From Mycobacterium sp. URHB0044 (GTDB taxonomy: Bacteria > Actinomycetota > Actinomycetes > Mycobacteriales > Mycobacteriaceae): DNA of 64,000 nt. Below are positions 6,727 through 13,981 of the stretch, one piece after another (position 1 is the stretch's first letter; the number at the start of each line of letters is the position of its first letter). Made by a program: the position numbers and the translations under genes. Location: positions 124,001 through 188,000 of the forward strand of contig NZ_JIAW01000010.1 in the NCBI RefSeq assembly GCF_000620625.1, in the 5' to 3' direction. Under the pieces are notes generated by a model. It worked only from the letters and a program-made list of their open reading frames with translations, was not told the origin of the DNA and ran no database searches.

Positions 6727-9700
6727 CTACGCTTGGCGCGGAATGCGCCTCAGATAACCTTCGTTGACAAGTTGGTCGATCAAAACGTGATTGCCCTCCT
6801 GGTCGACGACTACCCACTGTGTGCTTCCGCCCGGCTGGTCGAATGCGGGTCCAGCCTCGCCGAAATGCAGCTCCCACTCCGGAGGGAGTGGGGTGCCAGT
6901 GCCTTGGAAGAGGTGGTAGTCGCCTGACGTTCCCGGTGCGAGCGCGCGAGATGGGTAGCTATCGCCTGCGGAAGACAAGAAGTCGCCTGTCCAATCTGTC
7001 ACCAAACCGATTCGATCGAGGACGAGGTTTTTTGGGAATGCGCGTGCGACATCGTGGCTACCATCTCGAAATCCGGAGTGTGGCGGCCAATTCCAGGTAT
7101 TGCGTTCGGGATCCCAATATCTCTCAATGATATCTTCGGGCGACATGCCAACGTACGGGTTTTGGAGTGCGCTTCTGGCTAGTTCGGGCGGCGCCTTGTG
7201 AGCGAGAAGGTCCTGCTCGACTCCGTCGGGGTCTATTGCACGTTCGACACGCTCTAGGTCCCATGGGCGCAAGTCGCGAAGGATGGTATCCGGCGAATGC
7301 GCCGGATGTTCTGGCGCGCCCGCCTGATGTTCCGCTCCCGCGGGATGCAAGCTATCTGGGTCGCGGTTTGTACGGTCCGCTGGTTCAACATCAAGTCGAC
7401 GTGATTCTGCGTTATCAATTGAGCCACCAGCGGAATCCGGCGCATGCTCGACGTGCCCATTGCCCGCACCAGTCGGCGCGTGGGGATCAGCCGTTGGCAT
7501 GTCGTGAGCCGGTCGGCCTGAGGAATGTGTATCCGTTTCCAGCATTTGCCCCGTGCCGCTCTTGGCAGCGGGGTCCGGTCTCCAGGCATCGCCCGCAGAT
7601 CCGTCGCGGGCTACACCTGGGTCGTGTCCACTTCCGGCCACACTCCCTGGTTCTGACGGCTCATCCACTCCGCGTGCGACATCGCCACGCTCGACAACCA
7701 GTCCGTCGGATCCGTTGCCAGGGTGCGCTTCTCGATCGTGAGTGGGTGGTGTTGGGTCGGTTCCGGGGGATCGGTCAGTGACTCCGCCGTCAGCTGGTAC
7801 GTGATCGTCTGGTCGTTCTCCTGGATGCGCTGAACCGTGATCGTCCACAGGTACGGATAGATCTGGCTGCCCGCTCGCTTGATCCCCGTCTGCTTGAACG
7901 TCGTGTACGCGTCCGCCACCATCCTCTCCGACCAACTCGGGTACTGATACACGATCCCCGTCTCCGAATCGATCACCAGACGGCCCAGTCCCACCGCCTG
8001 GCCCGTCGCCATCTGTTCTGGGCTCAGGACTTTCGTCGCCACCCATCCCTGCGGGATCTGTCGCACCTGGAACGTCTCGGTGGGCGACATCTGCGCCAGA
8101 TATGCCAGCGCTTGTTCCCTGGTTTCCAGTTCCACCATGGTGCATTCCTCCACTGGGTTCGATCGGAGTGAAATTCAGGTACGACGATTCCTCGACCATC
8201 CAGGCAGGTGGATGATCGGAGGTGATCCCTTGCTGGGGGTCCCACCACACGGGGTGGCTTGCTCCTTCGGGATACACGATGACCGTTGCGTGAGAACCGT
8301 CAGTGACCGGCCTGCCATCGGGGTGGTAAAGGCGGTCCCCGGTATGGAAATCGCGCGCATGCCAACCGTTGACGACCAAGGCGGACGACCCCGGCCCGAG
8401 ATTGTCGATGTACTGATGAAGAGCATTGAAGTGGTCCGCGATGGTGGGATTCAAGAACGTGTGTTCAGGGATGTGTTTGAACTCGAGCAGCCCGCCACCG
8501 AGCCAGTCCTCTGCCCGGCGTAGCCCGCCCTGTTCACCCGATCGCCTGTCGATCGTGCCGTCGGGCAACCTATCTGGATGCCGTGGGGCGGAGACTGTCG
8601 GATCTCCCCTGAACGAGGAGAGGGCCGAGAGCGAGCTATCGAGGCAGTTGTTGTCGCGCCCCGGAACTGACGGTCCGCCATCGTTGACGAGCTGTCCGTA
8701 GTCGTTCGTCCTCGGGTCGGCGTGGGCGATGTAGTTGCCCTGTTGGTCTCGGAGTGCATCCTCGACCGCACGCTGGTAGGCGGGATTCTCCACACGCCGA
8801 AGCTCACCCGGCCCATACGTCCGCGCATCCGCCGGGTTGCCTACGGGTCCAGGAGGATTCGTGGGTTGGTTAGGTGTGTTCCCGGCGTCGTGGTTCGGAT
8901 GTGAACCAGGAGGATCGGGCTGATGGGCGATGGGCGCACTTGGTGTGGCGTGAGAGGTTGGGTGCGATGGCGGCGCGCCATCTCGCGTACCGTCGCCTGA
9001 CTTCGGCGTTGATGACTCCGTACCCGGACGTGCGGTCTCACTTGCCGGCGACAGGTGTTGTGCCGCTGCGGGACTGACCGGTGCGGACGGGGTGTTGCCC
9101 AACGCCGGACTGACAGGTGCTGCCGGAGTGCTCCCCGGGCCTGGTCCCGCACTGGCCGGCGTCGGCGTCCGCGGAATCTCCGATGAACCCGCCTGCGGTG
9201 CTTTGGATTCGGGCGTGCGTGTCGGAGACTCCGAGTTCGGCCCTTTGTTGGCCGGGCCGTCCGACGGGCTGTGCACCCCACCCCCGGTGTGCGGCGCCAT
9301 CGGCATGCCGCCTGCCATGGGAGTGGGCCCGGTTGCTGCCGGCTCATGCGGCCGGGCGTCGGCGTAGCCCGGCGCGTGTGTCGGTTCGTGCGCTGCCGGA
9401 GATTCGGTCGTGGGCGTGTGAGCGGCAGGCTGATGGTCGGCGGGGATTTGGGCACCGTTGCCCGGCCCTCCGGTGTTGCCGTCGGCTGGCTGGTGACTCT
9501 CGCTCGGCGCGTAGTTGCCGTCGGCCCTCGGCTCGGCCACACCATTCCCGTGTGATTCCGGGATCGCCGGCGAGTGCTCTGACGGTGCCGGTCCGGATTC
9601 GGATGGGGACCTGCCGCTATCAGGCGTAGGGCTCGACGATTCGGGCGCATGCTGGGTGCTGGGTGGCGTCGAGTCACCAGGAGAAGGCGCGTGGCTGGGC

Positions 9701-11448
9701 GTCGACGGTTCCGAAACACGCGGTGGGTCAACGGGACCCGGCCAACTAGACGTCGGAGCGGGTCCGTCCACACGCCCCGGCCCCGAATCCGACGGACCGA
9801 CGTGCTGCCCACCCGGCGGATCGGGTGGTCCAGCGCCCCCGCCGGATCCGTGACCGTTGCCGCCTCCCGGCGTGCCCGAGGGTCCCGGCGGGTCGGGCGG
9901 CCCGGCCGGGGCGCCGACGCCCGCTGGTGACTTGGGCGCGTCGATGCCGTTGGGTGTGGACGGGCCGACGAGCGAGTCGGGGACCGCCCCTGGCTTGAAC
10001 TCGGGGATCTCCGGACGCCCAGGCCCGGCCCCTGGGACGTTCTCGAATGTCGGCAGGTTGCTGTCGCCGCGTCCCAACCCGGGCAGGTCCGAGAGCCTGG
10101 GGAGTCGTCCCTCCTCAGCAAGTCTGCTGCCGTACCTGAGGCCCTTCGCAATGGCACCCGTCTTGGTCGCCGCGCCGCCGGGAACGAAGAGCATTCCGAT
10201 GTTGAACCCCGCTTCGCCGACGCCCCTGCCCGGGTGGTCACCCGTCAACTGGTCGTAGGCGATGAACTGCTTGCCCATGTTCAGCAGCACGTCGTCGAGC
10301 GTCGATGGATCCTCTGCCACCGACATGGCCATCTCGGCCATGCCCTTCCAGGTGTCGGGATCGGCCAGCGACACCAAACCCGACACGGTGCCAATCAGGC
10401 CGTTGACCACACCGAGCTGGAAGTCGGTGTAGTAGGTGACGCCGTCGGCGAGTGCGTTTCCCACTTCATCGCCGAACGTTGCGACCAAAGCCTCGCGTAC
10501 GTACTTCTGGAAGACGTCCAACGCGTCGCCGAGGGCCTTGGTGAGATCGGAGAGCAGTCCGACGATTCCCTTGACCTCGTTCTGGAAGTTCTCCAGGACC
10601 GTGCCGACGTCGTCGGCGACCTGGCGCAGGATGTCGTCAGCTTCGCCGGTGAAGATGCCCGTGATCGAGTCCACCAGACCGTCGAGGGAGATCCTGTCCA
10701 AGAGGCGGCGGATGGCGTCCTGGGTCTTCTGCACGCCGTTGGCGAAATCGTCGGTGTTTGTCGCGATGGCGGACGCGAGCGTCGACATCCCCGACAATTG
10801 CTCACCGATCGCCCCGAGCGCCTTCCCGATTTGCCCCGCCTCGGGGATCTGTAGTTGCGACAGTGCGGCTTTCAACTCGGTGAGCTCGGTGTCGAACGCA
10901 GACAGGCCGGTTGCAAAGTTCTTCCACTGTGCCGCGGTGAGGTGCATCAGCGACGGATTGCCCGTCGGCCACGTCATGACCGCGCCCGCAAATGGCCCTA
11001 TCCCCGGTATCGCGTTGAGAAACCCCTCGATCAGCCACCACTTCGCCGGCGGGGTGACGATCGCCCCGCTCGGGCCCGTAGGCGCGTCGACTGCCTTCGT
11101 CTCACTCGGTTCAGGACCCACGGAGCCCATGGGCCCGCCTCCGCCGATGGTCGACGCAGCGTCGGCGTTCTTGTAGTTGTAACCCGTCGCCTCCACGCGG
11201 CGCCCGGTGGACTTGAAGGCGTTCGCTGCCCAGGCCAGCGCATCGGCGAACTTCTGCGCATCGTCCCCATAGGTCAACCCGAAGTGGGCCCCGGCCGGAT
11301 CCCACCCCGAAGCGATTCCACTACCCAGCGCCGCGCCAAGAGCAGTCGACAGCGCATCGAGCTGCGTGCCAATCGAACTCATCCGCTGGCCCGCACGCAG
11401 CAGCACCTCCGGATCGATCTCGATCCGGCCGGCGGTTACTGCGCCCAC
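6727..11448 (-). CDS. CpnT-like ESX toxin with Tox-PL deamidase and TNT NADase domains
   Basis: A 1573-residue multidomain toxin, nearly twice the 846 residues of M. tuberculosis CpnT. Order: N-terminal CpnT-type helical domain (about 1-400), Pro/Gly/Ser linker (about 400-870), Tox-PL papain-fold glutamine deamidase (about 880-1095; Cys935 in NNCLDSS, His1053 in GSHATVIVY, Asp1070 in WWDPQQG), second linker (about 1100-1410), and TNT-type NADase domain (about 1440-1573; Arg1479 in LDRIG, Arg1501 in SRAL, Gln1538 in DQPGGS). GTG 11448 overlaps the EsxE-like stop by 13 bp. The linker at about 1104-1280 is covered by an immunity-like gene in the +1 frame. TNT codons are AT-richer with rare AGA and AAA, so this end was probably acquired separately. 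Alternatively the TNT part is an orphan cassette, with ATG 7545 as a possible own start. Confidence 0.75.
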   Translation of the reverse strand: MGAVTAGRIEIDPEVLLRAGQRMSSIGTQLDALSTALGAALGSGIASGWDPAGAHFGLTYGDDAQKFADALAWAANAFKSTGRRVEATGYNYKNADAASTIGGGGPMGSVGPEPSETKAVDAPTGPSGAIVTPPAKWWLIEGFLNAIPGIGPFAGAVMTWPTGNPSLMHLTAAQWKNFATGLSAFDTELTELKAALSQLQIPEAGQIGKALGAIGEQLSGMSTLASAIATNTDDFANGVQKTQDAIRRLLDRISLDGLVDSITGIFTGEADDILRQVADDVGTVLENFQNEVKGIVGLLSDLTKALGDALDVFQKYVREALVATFGDEVGNALADGVTYYTDFQLGVVNGLIGTVSGLVSLADPDTWKGMAEMAMSVAEDPSTLDDVLLNMGKQFIAYDQLTGDHPGRGVGEAGFNIGMLFVPGGAATKTGAIAKGLRYGSRLAEEGRLPRLSDLPGLGRGDSNLPTFENVPGAGPGRPEIPEFKPGAVPDSLVGPSTPNGIDAPKSPAGVGAPAGPPDPPGPSGTPGGGNGHGSGGGAGPPDPPGGQHVGPSDSGPGRVDGPAPTSSWPGPVDPPRVSEPSTPSHAPSPGDSTPPSTQHAPESSSPTPDSGRSPSESGPAPSEHSPAIPESHGNGVAEPRADGNYAPSESHQPADGNTGGPGNGAQIPADHQPAAHTPTTESPAAHEPTHAPGYADARPHEPAATGPTPMAGGMPMAPHTGGGVHSPSDGPANKGPNSESPTRTPESKAPQAGSSEIPRTPTPASAGPGPGSTPAAPVSPALGNTPSAPVSPAAAQHLSPASETARPGTESSTPKSGDGTRDGAPPSHPTSHATPSAPIAHQPDPPGSHPNHDAGNTPNQPTNPPGPVGNPADARTYGPGELRRVENPAYQRAVEDALRDQQGNYIAHADPRTNDYGQLVNDGGPSVPGRDNNCLDSSLSALSSFRGDPTVSAPRHPDRLPDGTIDRRSGEQGGLRRAEDWLGGGLLEFKHIPEHTFLNPTIADHFNALHQYIDNLGPGSSALVVNGWHARDFHTGDRLYHPDGRPVTDGSHATVIVYPEGASHPVWWDPQQGITSDHPPAWMVEESSYLNFTPIEPSGGMHHGGTGNQGTSAGISGADVAHRDVPGATDPAGMGGDESPEPRTDGDGPGGGTGPSGDRFGDGDRVSVPELVGEDGGGRVHDVQADGDQASGQPDLSVPVDDHGSAHPGERPDDHVPADGGVTDRSPGTDPTPPTHDREAHPGNGSDGLVVERGDVARGVDEPSEPGSVAGSGHDPGVARDGSAGDAWRPDPAAKSGTGQMLETDTHSSGRPAHDMPTADPHAPTGAGNGHVEHAPDSAGGSIDNAESRRLDVEPADRTNRDPDSLHPAGAEHQAGAPEHPAHSPDTILRDLRPWDLERVERAIDPDGVEQDLLAHKAPPELARSALQNPYVGMSPEDIIERYWDPERNTWNWPPHSGFRDGSHDVARAFPKNLVLDRIGLVTDWTGDFLSSAGDSYPSRALAPGTSGDYHLFQGTGTPLPPEWELHFGEAGPAFDQPGGSTQWVVVDQEGNHVLIDQLVNEGYLRRIPRQA
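7611..8138 (-). CDS. Imm35/YrhB-like immunity protein nested in the toxin frame
   Basis: A 175-residue soluble protein starting just after the Tox-PL domain and lying wholly inside the toxin reading frame, shifted by +1. ATG 8138 has GGAGGAA (8151-8145) six bases upstream, an excellent ribosome binding site; an upstream ATG at 8153 is less likely. Its codons end mostly in G or C, as in real mycobacterial genes, whereas the overlapping toxin frame here has A/T-rich third positions. The core GLGRLVIDSETGIVYQYPSW and the preceding GWVA look like YrhB/Imm35 immunity domains. It is the expected position for the antidote to the Tox-PL deamidase. Family assignment is from pattern only. Confidence 0.7.
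   Translation of the reverse strand: MVELETREQALAYLAQMSPTETFQVRQIPQGWVATKVLSPEQMATGQAVGLGRLVIDSETGIVYQYPSWSERMVADAYTTFKQTGIKRAGSQIYPYLWTITVQRIQENDQTITYQLTAESLTDPPEPTQHHPLTIEKRTLATDPTDWLSSVAMSHAEWMSRQNQGVWPEVDTTQV
8145..8151 (-). promoter_or_regulatory. Internal Shine-Dalgarno of the nested immunity gene
   Basis: GGAGGAA, read on the minus strand from 8151 to 8145, with six bases (TGCACC) to ATG 8138. In the toxin frame the same bases code Gly-Gly-Met. It shows that the nested gene can be translated on its own from within the toxin mRNA. Confidence 0.7.
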
Positions 11449-11726
11449 ATCTCCCCGTTCTTCTTGACCGCGTCCGCGTAGTTCTTCTCCGCTGCCTGGG
11501 CGATCTTCTTCAACTGCTCGAGCGACGTATTCATCTGCTCGGCGCCCGTATCCCACTGCTGCTGTGCCTGCGCCTGCTGGTCCGACGCCTCGCTGTGCCA
11601 CGTCGCCCGCAACTTGGCCATGGCCTGGTCAACGTCGGAGAGGACCTCGGTGACGTCTTTTTGGAACTTCTGCATGCGATCGATGGCGGCCAGCATCTGA
11701 GCGAAGTCGACTATCAGCTCACTCAT
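11436..11726 (-). CDS. EsxE-like WXG100-family protein
   Basis: A 96-residue two-helix protein of the WXG100 family, secreted by type VII systems as a heterodimer. It resembles M. tuberculosis EsxE in ATWHSEASDQQAQAQ..W..GAEQM and in the terminal NY..A...NG.MW. The hairpin turn reads WHS instead of W-x-G, an unusual variant. It overlaps the EsxF-like gene by 4 bp and the CpnT-like gene by 13 bp, the same esxF-esxE-cpnT order as Rv3905c-Rv3903c. It is probably needed for export and surface placement of the toxin, as reported for M. tuberculosis CpnT. Confidence 0.85.
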   Translation of the reverse strand: MSELIVDFAQMLAAIDRMQKFQKDVTEVLSDVDQAMAKLRATWHSEASDQQAQAQQQWDTGAEQMNTSLEQLKKIAQAAEKNYADAVKKNGEMWAQ

Positions 11727-12514
11727 CGCGTCCTCTTGATCGCTTGGTCGCTCGACGGCGTCGGGGCACCGCGATCGGCGGATGGAGGCGTGACCGGCGC
11801 GGTTCCGACCGATAGGTCACCGGAAGGTGCTGCGGCACTGTCGGGTTCGCCGTCACGCTTCTCGGATTGATTGGGACGCTCGCGTCCATCGCCCGCCGCG
11901 CCTTCGGGATCCTTCTCGGCAGACGCGTCGCCTTGGTCATGAGCCTGGGCGGCTTGCTGCGCCAGCCCCGCCGCCAGTTGCGCGGCCTGCTGCACGAAAC
12001 CGGCGGCCGCTTGCCCGACCTGAGTGAGTGGTTGGACGGCGGCCTGTCCCAGTTGCGACGCCGACGACATCGCCTGCTGCACGCCACCAGCCGACTGTCC
12101 CGTCGCGGCTGCGCCACCGGTGTTGCTCGCGCCACCGCCGTCGCCCAGCCCGAGGTCGGGCGGGCCACCTGCTGGGCTACCGCCGCCGCTGCCCGTCGAC
12201 CCATTCGAACCCTGAACCGTCGAGCCGATGGCCTCGGCGCCCGACTCATCGGTCCTGGCGTATTCCTTGCCTGCGATCGTCAACAGCTCCGACATCCGCT
12301 GCAAGCCCGTGACGACCTGCTCCGCCCCGCTGTGCCACTGGTCCCACACGGGCCCGTACGCCGACGCCGCCCCGCCCTTCCAGCCGGAGCCCAGCAGTTG
12401 CTTGGTCTCGTCGTCCACGCTCGCCAAACCGTCCCGCAGACGGCCCGCGGCGTCGTCCAGACGTGCTGCTGCGAGGTGCAACTCGGACACGACGACCTCG
12501 ACCGACTGCCCCAC
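11723..12514 (-). CDS. EsxF-like WXG100 protein with long C-terminal extension
   Basis: A 263-residue protein. Residues 1-100 are an EsxF-like WXG100 domain: GSGWKGGAASAYGPVWDQWH matches the W-x-G turn and the AYG..W..WH block of EsxF, and GKEYARTDE fits the secretion-signal region after it. The remaining 160 residues are low-complexity: Gly/Ser-rich (about 105-140), then Gln/Ala-rich helices (about 145-195), then a charged and Pro-rich tail. Classical EsxF is about 103 residues, so the tail is a major extension. GTG 12514 lies 88 bp from tmk on the other strand, so both promoters share that gap. Confidence 0.8.
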   Translation of the reverse strand: MGQSVEVVVSELHLAAARLDDAAGRLRDGLASVDDETKQLLGSGWKGGAASAYGPVWDQWHSGAEQVVTGLQRMSELLTIAGKEYARTDESGAEAIGSTVQGSNGSTGSGGGSPAGGPPDLGLGDGGGASNTGGAAATGQSAGGVQQAMSSASQLGQAAVQPLTQVGQAAAGFVQQAAQLAAGLAQQAAQAHDQGDASAEKDPEGAAGDGRERPNQSEKRDGEPDSAAAPSGDLSVGTAPVTPPSADRGAPTPSSDQAIKRTR

Positions 12515-12602
12515 CCCGACGGACCTCCAGTGACTAGACGGCTGGCTGAGGAAAGCCTATCGGCGGTCAAGGGGGGTCCGATGCGGCAGTTACGCTTCGC
12601 CC

Positions 12603-13232
12603 GTGCTCATCGCGATCGAAGGCGTCGACGGCGCGGGCAAGAACACCCTTACCCAGGGGTTGCGTGCCGGCTTCGAAGCGGCCGGGCGGTCGGTGACGAG
12701 CCTGGCGTTCCCGCGCTACAAGCAATCGGTGCACGCCGATCTGGCCGCCGAGGCCTTGCACGGCGCGCACGGCGACCTGGCCCAATCCGTCTACGCCATG
12801 GCGATGCTGTTCGCCCTCGACCGGGCCGACGCCCGCGACGAGATCGGCCGGCTGTGCGCCGAGTACGACGTCGTCATCCTCGACCGCTACGTCGCCTCCA
12901 ACGCCGCCTACAGCGCTGCGCGGCTGCACCAGCCCGTCGACGGCGACGTGGTGGAGTGGGTGCGCGCCCTCGAGTTCGACAGGTTCGCCATGCCGATCCC
13001 GGACTGGCAGGTGCTGCTGGCGGTGCCGACCGAGCTGGCCGCGCAACGGGCGCAAAACCGTGCCGACACCGACGCCGACCGTGCCCGCGACGCCTACGAA
13101 CGCGACGACGGCCTGCAGCGCCGCACCAACGAGGCGTACGCCGCGCTGGCCGCCGCCGACTGGGGCGGGCGCTGGGTCGTGGCCGGACCGGACGTCGATC
13201 CACTGGAACTCGCGCGGACCCTGGCCGGCTGA
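12603..13232 (+). CDS. tmk: Thymidylate kinase
   Basis: A 209-residue dTMP kinase making dTDP from dTMP for DNA synthesis in the cytoplasm. The P-loop is EGVDGAGKNT (residues 6-15); LDRYVASNAAY carries the DRY/DRF-type catalytic region, and RNRAD-like AQNRADTDADRAR is the LID region. GTG 12603 is the start. It is followed by mtrA as in M. tuberculosis (Rv3247c-Rv3246c). Upstream, the usual ahcY gene is absent and the divergent ESX toxin locus takes its place. Confidence 0.93.
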   Translation: MLIAIEGVDGAGKNTLTQGLRAGFEAAGRSVTSLAFPRYKQSVHADLAAEALHGAHGDLAQSVYAMAMLFALDRADARDEIGRLCAEYDVVILDRYVASNAAYSAARLHQPVDGDVVEWVRALEFDRFAMPIPDWQVLLAVPTELAAQRAQNRADTDADRARDAYERDDGLQRRTNEAYAALAAADWGGRWVVAGPDVDPLELARTLAG

Positions 13233-13294
13233 CCGGCCCCAGCGGGCAAAACACGCGGTGTGGTATCCCGGCTTTATCGCGATTCGGTGACACC

Positions 13295-13981
13295 ATGGAC
13301 ACCATGAGGCAAAGGATCCTGGTCGTCGATGACGACCCATCGCTCGCCGAGATGCTGACGATCGTGCTGCGAGGGGAAGGGTTCGACACCGCGGTCATCG
13401 GCGACGGCACCCAGGCCCTCACCGCCGTCCGCGAGCTGCGGCCCGATCTCGTGCTGCTCGATCTCATGCTGCCCGGCATGAACGGCATCGACGTATGCCG
13501 GGTGCTGCGCGCCGACTCGGGTGTGCCGATCGTGATGCTCACCGCCAAGACCGACACCGTCGACGTGGTGCTGGGTCTGGAGTCCGGCGCCGACGACTAC
13601 GTCATGAAGCCGTTCAAGCAGAAGGAACTCGTCGCGCGGGTGCGGGCACGGCTGCGTCGCAACGACGACGGGCCCGCCGAGATGCTGTCGATCGCCGACA
13701 TCGACATCGACGTCCCCGCTCACAAGGTCACTCGGATGGACGAGCAGATCTCGCTGACGCCGCTGGAGTTCGACCTGTTGGTGGCGTTGGCGCGCAAACC
13801 ACGGCAGGTGTTTACTCGGGATGTGCTGCTCGAACAGGTGTGGGGGTACCGACACCCCGCTGACACCCGTTTGGTGAACGTGCACGTCCAGCGGTTGAGG
13901 GCGAAGGTCGAGAAGGATCCGGAGAACCCGCAGGTGGTGCTCACCGTTCGAGGAGTGGGATACAAGGCCGGACCCCCATGA
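13295..13981 (+). CDS. mtrA: Essential response regulator MtrA
   Basis: A 228-residue OmpR-family response regulator, the same length as M. tuberculosis MtrA and almost identical to it as I remember it. The receiver domain has DDD at 12-14, phospho-acceptor Asp56 and Lys in MKPF; the winged-helix DNA-binding domain is about 130-228. It controls cell division, peptidoglycan hydrolases and DnaA-linked genes. ATG 13295 (MDTMRQ) is chosen over ATG 13304 by family length. Its stop overlaps mtrB by 4 bp. PFKQKE replaces the PFKPKE of M. tuberculosis. Confidence 0.95.
   Translation: MDTMRQRILVVDDDPSLAEMLTIVLRGEGFDTAVIGDGTQALTAVRELRPDLVLLDLMLPGMNGIDVCRVLRADSGVPIVMLTAKTDTVDVVLGLESGADDYVMKPFKQKELVARVRARLRRNDDGPAEMLSIADIDIDVPAHKVTRMDEQISLTPLEFDLLVALARKPRQVFTRDVLLEQVWGYRHPADTRLVNVHVQRLRAKVEKDPENPQVVLTVRGVGYKAGPP

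Noticed and set aside
7611..8153. Possible frameshift or assembly error splitting the toxin gene
   Set aside because: Both frames are open throughout, each has a sensible end, and the nested gene has its own ribosome binding site, so no error is needed to explain them.
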